From positions 1 through 30,529 of the forward strand of contig CATYXQ010000020.1 of assembly GCA_958414825.1 (NCBI GenBank): a DNA stretch of 30,529 nt, written 5' to 3'. Positions within the stretch are counted from its first letter, which is position 1, and every line of letters begins with the position of its first letter. This DNA is from an uncultured Eubacteriales bacterium (GTDB lineage Bacteria; Bacillota; Clostridia; Oscillospirales; CAG-272). The notes beneath the pieces are model-generated. The model searched no databases, had not been told where the DNA came from, and saw only the letters and a program-made list of their open reading frames with translations. The position numbers were made by a program, and so were the translations under genes. Positions 15,222-23,510 of this stretch are shown piece after piece.

Positions 15222-16175
15222 ATGCCAATCAAAATACCGAACCTGCTTCCAGCAACCGAAACACTGGAGAGCGAAAATATCTTTGTCATAACGGAGACGC
15301 GCGCCATCACCCAGGACATCCGCCCGCTTCGACTGCTGATTCTGAATCTGATGCCGACCAAGATCACAACTGAAACGCAGCTTGCGCGTCTGCTCGGCAA
15401 TACCCCGCTTCAGGTTGAAATGGAGCTTTGCAAAACTTCCACGCACAAATCCAAAAATACATCCGAAGAACACATGCTCGCATTTTACAAAACCTTTGAT
15501 GAAATTCGGGACAACCGCTACGACGGCATGGTCATCACCGGCGCGCCGGTAGAACGTATGCCGTTTGAAGAGGTCGAATACTGGAAAGAACTTTGCGAAA
15601 TCATGGAATGGAGCAAAACCCACGTCACCAGCACCTTTCACATTTGCTGGGGCGCGCAGGCCGGGCTATACTACCACTTCGGTATCGATAAACGCCCGCT
15701 GGACAAAAAAATGTTCGGCGTGTTCCGCCACCATGTAGACTACAAGCGCTCGATTCTTTTCCGCGGCTTTGACGATGAATTCTTTGTCCCGCACTCTCGC
15801 CATACGACGGTAGACCGCGCCGATATCGAAGCCTGCGGGGCACTGCGGATTCTCGCCTCCTCCGAGGAGGCCGGCGTATACGCAATAATCGCCGGACACG
15901 GCCGTCAGATTTTTATCATGGGACATGCGGAATACGATGCGGATACGCTGAAACGGGAATACCTGCGCGACAAAAGTGCGGGACTCCCCATCGAAATGCC
16001 GAAGAATTATTTTCCAAACAATGACGATACAAAGGAACCGCCGGTTATCTGGCGTTCTGCGGCCAATTTGCTCTATTCCAATTGGCTGAACTATTTTGTC
16101 TATCAATCCACGCCTTATGACATCAAAAACGTCGGCACACATAAAAACGGCGGCTGCGCTTCGCACGAAGCCTGA
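15222..16175 (+). CDS. metAA: Homoserine O-acetyltransferase (MetA family)
   Basis: A 317-residue MetA-family enzyme that acylates the hydroxyl of homoserine, the first committed step to methionine. The catalytic set falls at the textbook positions: Cys142 in HICWGAQA, His235 and Glu237 in GHAEYDAD. Residue 111 is Glu in ITGAPVE; in this family Glu at 111 goes with acetyl-CoA use and Gly with succinyl-CoA use, so an acetyltransferase is predicted. That fits the adjacent metY, which uses O-acetylhomoserine. The site AAGGAG lies 7 bases before the ATG. A homoserine dehydrogenase gene at 27871 could supply the substrate. A strong terminator follows. Confidence 0.96.
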   Translation: MPIKIPNLLPATETLESENIFVITETRAITQDIRPLRLLILNLMPTKITTETQLARLLGNTPLQVEMELCKTSTHKSKNTSEEHMLAFYKTFDEIRDNRYDGMVITGAPVERMPFEEVEYWKELCEIMEWSKTHVTSTFHICWGAQAGLYYHFGIDKRPLDKKMFGVFRHHVDYKRSILFRGFDDEFFVPHSRHTTVDRADIEACGALRILASSEEAGVYAIIAGHGRQIFIMGHAEYDADTLKREYLRDKSAGLPIEMPKNYFPNNDDTKEPPVIWRSAANLLYSNWLNYFVYQSTPYDIKNVGTHKNGGCASHEA

Positions 16176-16197
16176 AATTCACTTATTAAAACAAAGA

Positions 16198-16232
16198 GGG
16201 ACTGCCGGGCGGAAATTCCGCTCGGCAGTCCC
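16198..16232. terminator. Bidirectional terminator between metA and purH
   Basis: GGGACTGCCG (16198-16207) pairs with CGGCAGTCCC (16223-16232) and, through one G-U pair, continues into GCGGAA/TTCCGC. T-rich sequence follows on both strands, so it can end both the convergent metA and purH transcripts. Confidence 0.8.
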
Positions 16233-16254
16233 TTGTCTATTTTATGTCCTGCAA

Positions 16255-17439
16255 TCAATGATGAAACAGCCGCATACCGGTAAACGCCATGGCAATGCCG
16301 TACTTGTTGCAGCAGTCGATCACCACATCGTCGCGAATGGATCCGCCCGGCTCGGCAATATAGGAAACGCCGCTCTTTTTTGCACGCTCGATGTTATCGT
16401 CAAACGGAAAAAACGCATCCGAACCAACGCTGACGCCTGTAATGGTAGAAAGATAGGCATCGGCCTCTTCTTTGGTCAGCGGTTCTGGGCGACGGGTGAA
16501 ATATTTCTGCCATACGCCCTCGGCGCAGACGTCCTCCTCATTCTTATTGATGTAGCCGTCGATCACGTTGTCGCGGTCCGGGCGTCCGAGTTCAGGTTTA
16601 AAAGGAAGCTCCAGCACCTTTTTATACTGACGAAGCTGCCAGGTATCCGCTTTGGTTCCCGCAAGGCGGGTACAGTGAATGCGGGACTGCTGACCCGCGC
16701 CGACGCCGATAGCCTGTCCGTCATACGCATAGCAAACCGAGTTTGACTGTGTGTATTTCAGCGTAATCAGCGAAATAATCAAGTCGCGCTTCGCACCGTC
16801 GGGAATCGTTTTGTTTTCGGTTACAACATTGGAAAGCAGAGACTCGTCTATTTTAAAATTGTTTCTGCCCTGCTCAAACGTCACGCCGAACACCTGTTTG
16901 TGTTCCTGCTCCGCCGGAATATAGTTTTCATCAATACGAACAATATTATATTTTCCGCCGCGCTTGCTCTTCAGGATTTCGAGCGCCTCATCCGTATAAC
17001 CGGGCGCAATGACGCCGTCCGACACTTCACGCTTAATCAGGCGCGCGGTAACTGTGTCGCATATGTCCGAAAGCGCGATCCAGTCGCCAAACGAACTCAT
17101 GCGGTCGGTTCCCCTGGCGCGCGCATACGCGCAGGCAAGCGGGGACTGGTCAAGACCGTCAATATCATCCACAAAGCAGGCGCGCTTTAACGATTCGGGC
17201 ATCGGAAGTCCAACCGCCGCCGATGTGGGGCTGACATGCTTGAATGAAGTTGCCGCCGGCGTCCCGAGCGCCGCTTTCAGTTCTCTAACAAGCTGCCATG
17301 CGTTAAATGCGTCAAGAAAGTTGATATAACCGGGTTTGCCGCAAAGAATCTCGATCGGCAGATCGCTGCCGTCCTGCATAAAAATCTTTGCAGGCTTTTG
17401 ATTGGGATTACAGCCGTATTTCAGTTCAAACTCTTTCAT
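16255..17439 (-). CDS. purH: Stand-alone AICAR transformylase (PurH C-terminal domain type)
   Basis: A 394-residue protein that formylates AICAR (ZMP) with 10-formyl-tetrahydrofolate to give FAICAR, the ninth step to IMP. It covers only the transformylase part of the usual bifunctional PurH (about 510-530 residues); there is no MGS-type cyclohydrolase domain at its N-terminus. Supporting motifs are LKYGCNPNQKPAKIF at the start, the catalytic Lys-His in TSFKHVSPTSAAVG, YTQSNSVCYAYDGQAIGVGAGQQSR, and SDAFFPFDDNIERA near the end, with the C-terminus at MRLFHH. The missing ring closure is supplied by the PurO-type gene ending 10 bases upstream. GAGGAGAG precedes the ATG. Both are governed by the riboswitch at 18214-18281. 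Confidence 0.95.
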   Translation of the reverse strand: MKEFELKYGCNPNQKPAKIFMQDGSDLPIEILCGKPGYINFLDAFNAWQLVRELKAALGTPAATSFKHVSPTSAAVGLPMPESLKRACFVDDIDGLDQSPLACAYARARGTDRMSSFGDWIALSDICDTVTARLIKREVSDGVIAPGYTDEALEILKSKRGGKYNIVRIDENYIPAEQEHKQVFGVTFEQGRNNFKIDESLLSNVVTENKTIPDGAKRDLIISLITLKYTQSNSVCYAYDGQAIGVGAGQQSRIHCTRLAGTKADTWQLRQYKKVLELPFKPELGRPDRDNVIDGYINKNEEDVCAEGVWQKYFTRRPEPLTKEEADAYLSTITGVSVGSDAFFPFDDNIERAKKSGVSYIAEPGGSIRDDVVIDCCNKYGIAMAFTGMRLFHH

Positions 17440-17449
17440 TTTTCTCTCC

Positions 17450-18169
17450 TCATTGATTCTTATTCACCATGCGGTTCTGCACGCTTCCGTCCGAAAGGCT
17501 GACATAACGGACATACAGCGAAATTCGATTTGCCTCGTTCAGATTGCTCCATATCTCCTCGGTGAAAGCATCTATATTATTGGGGATCCGAACACGCTCC
17601 GGCTCGCCCGTAAAAGTTGGAATCGGATTGCCGTCATGATTGTAGGTGTGCAGGAAATGACCGAGTCCGGCAAGCGGCGCATAGGAAAACGTAAAGCGGT
17701 TGCACGCGCCGCCCGCAGCATCCGCGCTTTTCAAAATATTCATCTTATACGTAAACTGCTCTTTTTCCAAAGTCAGCATGGCGCTGATGCGAGGCGTAAA
17801 GTTCGGCGCGTCCGGCTCAAATGTGCGCGTATCGAGCGCATCCTCAAAGCGTCCGCCGTCCTTTATACAATCGTAAATCGTATCAGTCTGATCGCCGTTA
17901 GTCACAATCAGGTGATCGCCGACTCGCCGAATCGGCGAATAAATGATCAGAGAGGGATCCTCTACTTTGGAAGCGTCAAACGGATGGATCACAACCTCGT
18001 CTCCACGCTCCACAAATACGCGGTTCCGGCTGTTTTCGCTTCGTCCCATGATAAAATACGCCGTGACCGCATAACGCGCGTCCTCGCTCATACCAACGAC
18101 AATTCCCCGTCCGACATAAGAATTGCCGGCAAGCAGCGTTCCAATGCTTTGCACATCATAAATGCTCAT
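17450..18169 (-). CDS. purO: PurO-type IMP cyclohydrolase
   Basis: A 239-residue protein of the IMP cyclohydrolase-like family first known from archaeal PurO, which closes the FAICAR ring to IMP. Landmarks: GNSYVGRGIVVGMSEDARYA (about 16-35), AYFIMGRSENSRNRVF (about 37-52), YSPIRRVGDHLIVTNGDQTD, and a C-terminal GEPERVRIPN. ATG 18169 is chosen for its GGAGG 6-10 bases upstream; an in-frame start five codons earlier would destroy that spacing. It precedes purH by 10 bases and lies directly behind the ZTP riboswitch and its terminator, whose T-run ends just before the ribosome binding site. Confidence 0.9.
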   Translation of the reverse strand: MSIYDVQSIGTLLAGNSYVGRGIVVGMSEDARYAVTAYFIMGRSENSRNRVFVERGDEVVIHPFDASKVEDPSLIIYSPIRRVGDHLIVTNGDQTDTIYDCIKDGGRFEDALDTRTFEPDAPNFTPRISAMLTLEKEQFTYKMNILKSADAAGGACNRFTFSYAPLAGLGHFLHTYNHDGNPIPTFTGEPERVRIPNNIDAFTEEIWSNLNEANRISLYVRYVSLSDGSVQNRMVNKNQ

Positions 18170-18183
18170 ACCATTCCTCCTCA

Positions 18184-18218
18184 AAAAATGAGGGCAGTCC
18201 CCGGAAAAAGGACTGCCC
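18184..18218 (-). terminator. Riboswitch-controlled terminator before purO
   Basis: On the minus strand GGGCAGTCC (18210-18218) pairs with GGACTGCCC (18192-18200), and a T-run of six follows before the purO ribosome binding site. The first arm overlaps the conserved CTGGGCA end of the ZTP aptamer, so ligand binding and termination should be mutually exclusive. Confidence 0.85.
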
Positions 18219-18281
18219 AGACGGTCGGCTCATATTATTTGCCGCTCCCCCGTGGTACTCCACAATTCCGTCGGTCACAGC
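18214..18281 (-). ncRNA. ZTP (pfl motif) riboswitch
   Basis: Read on the minus strand, the pieces of the pfl consensus occur in order: a P1 arm GCTG then TGACCGACGGAA; a P2 hairpin GTGG/CCAC; the conserved GGGGAGCGGC whose CGGC closes P1; a short linker; then CCGTCTGGGCA. GACGG (18268-18272) can pair with CCGTC (18220-18224) as the known pseudoknot. This class binds ZTP/ZMP and turns on purine and one-carbon genes when 10-formyl-folate runs low. Here it precedes the two ZMP-to-IMP genes. The identification rests on consensus from memory, but several independent elements match. Confidence 0.88.
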
Positions 18282-18297
18282 AAACCTCTTAATTTTT

Positions 18298-18326
18298 ATT
18301 TTACTATTGCGCGCCTTTTTTGTCAA
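18298..18326 (-). promoter_or_regulatory. Promoter of purO-purH, inside the end of the histidinol phosphatase gene
   Basis: The minus strand has a perfect TTGACA (18321-18326), 17 bases, then TAAAAT (18298-18303). The -35 box and spacer lie in the last eight codons of the upstream phosphatase gene, and the -10 box follows its stop. Transcription would begin near 18291, just before the aptamer. Confidence 0.75.
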
Positions 18327-19125
18327 GAACAATTTTTGCATAGGCATCAAGTTCCGCGTCGTCATACCCAAAAGCCTTGGCATAGCTGTATGCAATCGTC
18401 CATCCCTGCTCCATCGTCGGCGCAAAATGACAATCGCAATTCAGTACAACCGGCAGCCGGTATTGCCGCACGCGGCGCAAAATTGACGGCGCCGGATACG
18501 GGACAGACCGAAATCCCCGGCACACCGCGCCGCCGTTAATTTCTACAATCTTTCCGCTGACCGCAATTTTTTCAAGCGCAGTTTCCCACGCCTGCACATA
18601 GCGAGGATCGTCCTCGTCAAACAGGGCGTTTCCCTCATTAAATTTGACCAGCGTATCAAAATGCCCGATAATATCCACATAGGGACTGCCTGCAAGTTTT
18701 GCCGTCTCGGCAAAATAATCTTCGGCAAAGCGCATCCAGTCGCCATCGTACAAACGCGCAACCCCCGCGCGCAGAATGTCCGCAGACTCGTCAATCGGCA
18801 GATATTCCCCGCCTACAGACAAATAATGCACCGAACCGATTATGAAATCATAGCCGAGAGGGCAGTCGTCGCTGTACAGATCCTGTTCAAGCCCACAGAG
18901 AATCCGAATTTTTCCCGCATACTCGGCGCGAAGCGCGGCAATTTCCGCCCGGTACGCGGCCGTTTTCTCACGGCTCATGCACCAGTTTTGATCAAATGAA
19001 GTAAACGCATGACCCGAAAAACCAACGGCGTCAAAACCGCCGGCAAGCGCCGCTTCCACCATCTCCCGCGCGCTGCTTTGAGCGTCGCAATAGGTCGTGT
19101 GCGTATGAAAATTTGTTTTTATCAT
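18304..19125 (-). CDS. hisK: Histidinol-phosphatase, PHP family (HisJ/HisK type)
   Basis: A 273-residue PHP-domain phosphatase that makes histidinol from histidinol phosphate. Metal-ligand motifs: FHTHTTYCDA (residues 6-15), GFSGHAFTS, GLEQDLY, GSVHYLS, IGHFDTL, and the closing NCDCHFAPTM. PHP-type phosphatases replace the HAD-type N-terminal HisB domain, and the hisB here is indeed the dehydratase only. It is the last gene of the his operon and overlaps hisIE by ATGA. No terminator follows; the promoter and riboswitch of purO-purH begin within its tail. Confidence 0.93.
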   Translation of the reverse strand: MIKTNFHTHTTYCDAQSSAREMVEAALAGGFDAVGFSGHAFTSFDQNWCMSREKTAAYRAEIAALRAEYAGKIRILCGLEQDLYSDDCPLGYDFIIGSVHYLSVGGEYLPIDESADILRAGVARLYDGDWMRFAEDYFAETAKLAGSPYVDIIGHFDTLVKFNEGNALFDEDDPRYVQAWETALEKIAVSGKIVEINGGAVCRGFRSVPYPAPSILRRVRQYRLPVVLNCDCHFAPTMEQGWTIAYSYAKAFGYDDAELDAYAKIVLDKKGAQ

Positions 19126-19772
19126 TTTGTCATTTTTTCCTGCTTGACTTTATGATCAATCACATGGCGGGAAGACAGTTCCCGGCGAATGTCGTCCGCA
19201 GAAATGCCCATTTCGGTCATCAGTACCAGCACATGATAAACGAGATCGGAAATTTCATACACCGTCTCTGCGCGGTCGCCCGCCTTACCTGCAATAATCA
19301 CCTCGGTGCATTCCTCGCCCACCTTTTTCAGGATCTTATCCATACCTTTGTCAAAAAGATACGTGGTATACGACCCCTCTTTTCGCTCGGTCTTTCGCCC
19401 CTCAATCAGCTTTTGCAGGCCGTCTATCGAGAAAGGCTCCGCCTCCGACGCTTCAAAAACCGGCTCAAAAAAGCAGGAATCCGCACCGGTATGGCAGGCG
19501 GGACCGTCCTTATGCACAAGCACGGTCAGCGCGTCCCTGTCGCAGTCCGCCGTGATCCGCAGGATATGCTGATAATTTCCGCTCGTCTCGCCCTTTTTCC
19601 AGAGCGTCTTGCGGGAACGGCTGTAAAAGCAGGTCATTCCGGTTTCGATGGAAATTTTCAGGCTCTCTCGGTTCATATAAGCCAGCGTCAGCACCCGGCC
19701 GGTGTCAGCGTCGGTCACAATCGCGGGAATCAGGCCGTTTTCGTCAAATTTCAGCGTTTCAATATCAAACAT
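19122..19772 (-). CDS. hisIE: Bifunctional phosphoribosyl-AMP cyclohydrolase / phosphoribosyl-ATP pyrophosphatase
   Basis: A 216-residue fusion carrying steps 2 and 3 of histidine synthesis. The HisI part (about 1-115) shows SRSRKTLWKKGETSGN, the metal motif ADCDRDAL, and the zinc Cys residues in GPACHTGADSCF. The HisE part (about 120-216) shows the MazG-like helix signature KVGEECTEVIIAGKAGD and YHVLVLM. The ATG at 19772 starts the conserved MFDIETLKFDENGLIPAI and has a GAGGA site; the frame is open upstream through hisF but without conservation. It begins 2 bases after the hisF stop. Confidence 0.96.
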   Translation of the reverse strand: MFDIETLKFDENGLIPAIVTDADTGRVLTLAYMNRESLKISIETGMTCFYSRSRKTLWKKGETSGNYQHILRITADCDRDALTVLVHKDGPACHTGADSCFFEPVFEASEAEPFSIDGLQKLIEGRKTERKEGSYTTYLFDKGMDKILKKVGEECTEVIIAGKAGDRAETVYEISDLVYHVLVLMTEMGISADDIRRELSSRHVIDHKVKQEKMTK

Positions 19773-19774
19773 AA

Positions 19775-20533
19775 TTAAATCCTCACATTGATATGATTTT
19801 CCCGGAGCGCACGTTTGAGTTCCGGGATTTTTACCGTGCCGAAATGAAAGATAGAGGCGGCAAGCCCTGCGTCCACCGCCGGCAGCGTCTGAAAGAGCGT
19901 CACAAAATCCGCAATGCACCCGGCGCCGCCCGAAGCAATCACCGGCACATGTACCGCACGGGAAACCGCATCGAGCATTTCCAGATCAAAGCCGCTGCGC
20001 ACGCCGTCTGTATCGATGGAATTGAGCACAACCTCTCCCGCGCCCTCTCCCACGCAGCGGCGCAGCCATTCAACCGCCTCAAGGCCGGTATCCACGCGAC
20101 CGCCTTTAGCGAAAACATGCATTTGACCGCCGACACGTTTGACATCCGCCGAAATGACCACGCACTGACTACCGTATTTCTTCGCCGCCTCGCCGATCAG
20201 CAAAGGATTATCAATCGCGCCCGTATTGACGCTGACCTTGTCCGCGCCGCATTTGAGCACACGGTCAAAATCTGCAACCGACCGAATGCCGCCGCCCACT
20301 GTCAGCGGAATAAAAATCTCAGACGCGACGGCGCACAGAATATCCGTAAACAGCGCGCGCCCCTCAGCCGAGGCTGTAATATCATAAAAAACCAATTCGT
20401 CCGCGCCGCTCTCACTGTACAGGCGAGCAAGCTCGACCGGCGAGGACACATCGTTCAAGTCCTCAAAATTGACTCCCTTGACCACGCGGCCGTCCCGAAC
20501 GTCAAGGCAGGGGATAATCCGTTTTGTAATCAT
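19775..20533 (-). CDS. hisF: Imidazole glycerol phosphate synthase, cyclase subunit
   Basis: A 252-residue TIM barrel that uses ammonia from HisH to turn PRFAR into imidazole glycerol phosphate and AICAR (ZMP). The catalytic Asp residues lie in IPCLDVRDGRVVKGVNF (Asp11) and LNSIDTDG (about Asp130). Phosphate loops LTVGGGIRS and IASGGAG are present. Its start overlaps the hisA stop as ATGA. Its ZMP product is the substrate of the purH gene downstream and the ligand of the intervening riboswitch class. Confidence 0.98.
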   Translation of the reverse strand: MITKRIIPCLDVRDGRVVKGVNFEDLNDVSSPVELARLYSESGADELVFYDITASAEGRALFTDILCAVASEIFIPLTVGGGIRSVADFDRVLKCGADKVSVNTGAIDNPLLIGEAAKKYGSQCVVISADVKRVGGQMHVFAKGGRVDTGLEAVEWLRRCVGEGAGEVVLNSIDTDGVRSGFDLEMLDAVSRAVHVPVIASGGAGCIADFVTLFQTLPAVDAGLAASIFHFGTVKIPELKRALRENHINVRI

Positions 20534-21243
20534 TTTGCAGCCTCTAAAGCCTCCTTTAAGTCAATCGCGCCGGTATAATAGGCTTTGCCGATGATCGCGC
20601 CGTGCAAATCAAGCGAGCGGAGCGCCAAAATATCCTCCATGGAGGACACGCCGCCCGAGGCAATCAGATTCACAGTATAACGTTTTGCAAGCGACGCATA
20701 CAGTTCGCGGTTGGTTCCGCGCATGGCGCCGTCGCGCGAAATATCGGTGCAGATAACGGTAGAAACGCCCATTGCCTGCATTTTTTCAAAGAAAGTATCG
20801 GCAGTATACGTGCTTTTCTCCGTCCAACCGCGTATAGCGACATACCCGTCCGCAAGATCCGCGCCGACTGCCACACGCTCGCCGAAGCGCTCGACCGCGC
20901 TTTGCAGAAATTTTTCATCCGTAACGGCCGCCGTACCGAGAATTACACGCCCCGCGCCCGCCTCCAGATATGTTTCGGCCGTCTCCATATCCCGAACGCC
21001 GCCGCCGATTTCCAAAAATAAATCCGTCTGTCCGCAGATACGCCGGACGACCGGCAGATTCGGCGTTCCGCCGAAGCGCGCGCCCTCAAGGTCAACCACA
21101 TGAATAAATCGCGCGCCCGCACGTTCAAAGTCCTTAGCAACCGAAACCGGATCATCGCTGTACACCGTCATCTGCGCATAGTCGCCTTTATACAGGCGCA
21201 CGGCCTTGCGCGCATACAAATCAATCGCCGGGAAAATATTCAT
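20530..21243 (-). CDS. hisA: ProFAR isomerase
   Basis: A 237-residue TIM barrel for step 4, opening the ProFAR ribose to PRFAR. Catalytic Asp residues lie in FPAIDLYARKAVRLYKGDY near the start and in CTDISRDGAM in the middle. Phosphate motifs EIGGGVRD and IASGGV are visible. ATG 21243 overlaps the hisH stop by ATGA and starts the conserved MNIFPAIDL; an in-frame extension of six residues (MRGGGY) is unlikely. Confidence 0.97.
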   Translation of the reverse strand: MNIFPAIDLYARKAVRLYKGDYAQMTVYSDDPVSVAKDFERAGARFIHVVDLEGARFGGTPNLPVVRRICGQTDLFLEIGGGVRDMETAETYLEAGAGRVILGTAAVTDEKFLQSAVERFGERVAVGADLADGYVAIRGWTEKSTYTADTFFEKMQAMGVSTVICTDISRDGAMRGTNRELYASLAKRYTVNLIASGGVSSMEDILALRSLDLHGAIIGKAYYTGAIDLKEALEAAK

Positions 21244-21860
21244 ATACCCGCCTCCCCGCAAAACGCGCGCAGAATCGCAAGTCCGATCTTCCCGCTTTTT
21301 TCAGGATGAAACTGACAGCCGTACACATTTCCCCGTGCGACAGCCGCCGTCAGGGGCACGCCGTATTCGGTCACGGCAATCGTCGCCGCGCCGCAGTCCA
21401 TCCCGGCAAAAGAATGGACAAAATAAACGTAATCCCCATCCTGAATGTACCGAAACAGCGGACTGTCCCGCTCGGTAAAATGAAGCGCGTTCCAACCGAT
21501 ATGCGGGATTTTCAGATCTTTCGGAATTACCTTTGAAATCGGGCGCACACTGCCCGGAATTAAACCAAGCCCCGTATACTCGCCGTATTCATAGCTCTTC
21601 TCAAACAAAAGCTGCATACCAAGGCAAATACCGAGCAGTGGTTTGCCCTTTCGCGCTTCCTCGCACACAACCCGATCAAGCCCTCCGCAGCGAAGCTTTT
21701 CAGCCGCGTCCGCAAAAGCGCCGACGCCGGGCAGCACAAGCCTGTCCGCCGCGCGAAGCGTTTTTTCATCACCGCTGACGCAGACCTCGGCGCCCACTGC
21801 ACGAAGCGAGGACACAAGCGAAAACAGATTCCCCACGCCGTAATCTACAACCGCGATCAT
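21240..21860 (-). CDS. hisH: Imidazole glycerol phosphate synthase, glutamine amidotransferase subunit
   Basis: A 206-residue class I amidotransferase that supplies ammonia to HisF. The start MIAVVDYGVGNLFSLVSSL is typical. The nucleophilic Cys is in GICLGMQLLFE, and the His-Glu pair is in GCQFHPEKSG. It overlaps hisB upstream and hisA downstream by ATGA, which favours balanced synthesis with its partner subunit. Confidence 0.98.
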   Translation of the reverse strand: MIAVVDYGVGNLFSLVSSLRAVGAEVCVSGDEKTLRAADRLVLPGVGAFADAAEKLRCGGLDRVVCEEARKGKPLLGICLGMQLLFEKSYEYGEYTGLGLIPGSVRPISKVIPKDLKIPHIGWNALHFTERDSPLFRYIQDGDYVYFVHSFAGMDCGAATIAVTEYGVPLTAAVARGNVYGCQFHPEKSGKIGLAILRAFCGEAGI

Positions 21861-22447
21861 TCAAGCACTCCTTTGGTTGAAGGAATCTCATCCGAGTGCG
21901 CGGCGTCCGTCGCCACAGCGGCGCATAGACTGCGCGCCACAGATTTGAACGCCCCCTCAATAATATGATGGGCGTTTTCGCCGGCCATTTGCCAGATATG
22001 CAGCGTCACCCCCGCATGGCGTACAAACGCAAGCCAAAATTCCTTTACGAGTTCAGTATCAAACGTCCCGACCTTTTCAGCAGGAATCCGCAGACCGTAG
22101 CAAAGCAGACCACGGCCGGAAAGATCGGCCGCGCTTAAAACCAGCGCCTCATCCATCGGAAGCAGGAAGCTGCCGTAGCGCTTGATCCCGCGCTTTTCGC
22201 CGAGCGCGCGCGCAAACACTGTGCCGAGGCAGATACCAATATCCTCTACCGTATGATGATCGTCCACCTGCACATCCCCCGCGCATTTTACGGTCAAATC
22301 AAAATTACCGTGTTTTGCGAAAAGCGTGAGCATATGATCGAGAAAACCGCAGGTCGTGTCGATGTTGCTCTTGCCGCAGCCGTCCAGATTCAGCGAAAGA
22401 CGTATCGCAGTCTCCGCAGTCACGCGGTTGATTTCAGCTGTTCTCAT
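21857..22447 (-). CDS. hisB: Imidazoleglycerol-phosphate dehydratase
   Basis: A 196-residue monofunctional dehydratase (step 6). Metal-binding motifs of the two half-repeats are GFLDHML, VDDHHTVEDIG and HHIIEGAFKSVARSL. There is no HAD phosphatase domain, in keeping with the separate PHP phosphatase at the operon end. It overlaps hisC by 14 bases and hisH by 4. Confidence 0.98.
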   Translation of the reverse strand: MRTAEINRVTAETAIRLSLNLDGCGKSNIDTTCGFLDHMLTLFAKHGNFDLTVKCAGDVQVDDHHTVEDIGICLGTVFARALGEKRGIKRYGSFLLPMDEALVLSAADLSGRGLLCYGLRIPAEKVGTFDTELVKEFWLAFVRHAGVTLHIWQMAGENAHHIIEGAFKSVARSLCAAVATDAAHSDEIPSTKGVLE

Positions 22448-23510
22448 TATTCTCCTCCTTTAAAATCTCCTGCACCGCGCGAAGCAGCACGGCGCATTGC
22501 GCATCGGTGCCGACGGTGATTCGGTTATAGTCCGCAATGCGCGGCGCTTCAAAATGCCGCACCAAAATACCGCGCGCCCAAAGCCGACGGTAAAGTTCCC
22601 CGCCGCCTATGCGCTCGCTCTTCGCAAATACAAAATTGGCAAGTGAGGGCAATACCGTGAAGCCCATCTCGGAAAGTCCGTCCGTCAGGACGTCTCGCGT
22701 TTTCATAATTTTTTTGCAGTTTTCCGCATAATATATATCCTCTGCAATCGCCGCCTCCCCTGCCGCCAGCGTCATACGGTTGACATTATACGGATTAGTG
22801 GAAAACTTCATGCGGTTCAAATCCGCAATCAGCCCCGCATCGGCAATGGCAAAGCCGAGCCGCGCACCCGCCATGGAGCGAGATTTGGAAAAGGTCTGCA
22901 CAACCAACAGATTCGGATACCGTCCGACCAGCGTACAGGCGCTCTCCGCTCCAAAATCCACATATGCTTCATCAATAACGACCACATTTTTCGGGTTGCT
23001 GCGGACAATCTCCTCAAGCTCGCCAACCGGAAGCGCACGGCCGGTCGGCGCGTTTGGATTTGCAATCACAATCAGCTTGTTTTTGCCGCAGTAATCCCGA
23101 AAATCCAGCGTAAAATCATCCCGCAGCGGAATAACCTCTGCGTCCACACGATGCAGCGCGGCAAAGACGCTGTAAAAGCCGTAGGTCACGTCCGCAAAGA
23201 CCGCCTGCCGCTTCTCTGTGCAAAACGCCATAAAAGCAAAATTTAAAATATCGTCCGATCCGTTGGAAACAAACACATTCTCCGGCAAAACGCCATAGCG
23301 CGCGGCCAGACTTTTGCGCAAAGCCAGGCAATCCGGGTCGGAATACAGCTGCAGCCGCGCCGCCTCCGCTCCGACCGCCGCCGATACGCCGGGAGACGGC
23401 GGATACGGCGACTCATTTGTATTGAGCTTAATAAAAGTCTGTCCGCGCGGCTGCTCACCGGGGGTATAAACCTCCAGCTTTTGATAATCGGAATGCAAAA
23501 AACCGCTCAT
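22434..23510 (-). CDS. hisC: Histidinol-phosphate aminotransferase
   Basis: A 358-residue PLP enzyme of fold type I for step 7. Landmarks are LNTNESPYPPSP, FVSNGSDDILNFAF, the NPNAPTGRALP motif, VIDEAYVDF and the PLP-lysine segment QTFSKSRSMAGARLGF. The length is normal. Its first ATG overlaps the hisD stop. It sits between hisD and hisB, which fits histidine rather than aromatic amino acid synthesis. Confidence 0.97.
   Translation of the reverse strand: MSGFLHSDYQKLEVYTPGEQPRGQTFIKLNTNESPYPPSPGVSAAVGAEAARLQLYSDPDCLALRKSLAARYGVLPENVFVSNGSDDILNFAFMAFCTEKRQAVFADVTYGFYSVFAALHRVDAEVIPLRDDFTLDFRDYCGKNKLIVIANPNAPTGRALPVGELEEIVRSNPKNVVVIDEAYVDFGAESACTLVGRYPNLLVVQTFSKSRSMAGARLGFAIADAGLIADLNRMKFSTNPYNVNRMTLAAGEAAIAEDIYYAENCKKIMKTRDVLTDGLSEMGFTVLPSLANFVFAKSERIGGGELYRRLWARGILVRHFEAPRIADYNRITVGTDAQCAVLLRAVQEILKEENNENS

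Noticed and set aside
17402..18292. Open frame of about 296 codons opposite purO
   Set aside because: It is antisense to PurO and the riboswitch; both are well supported on the minus strand.
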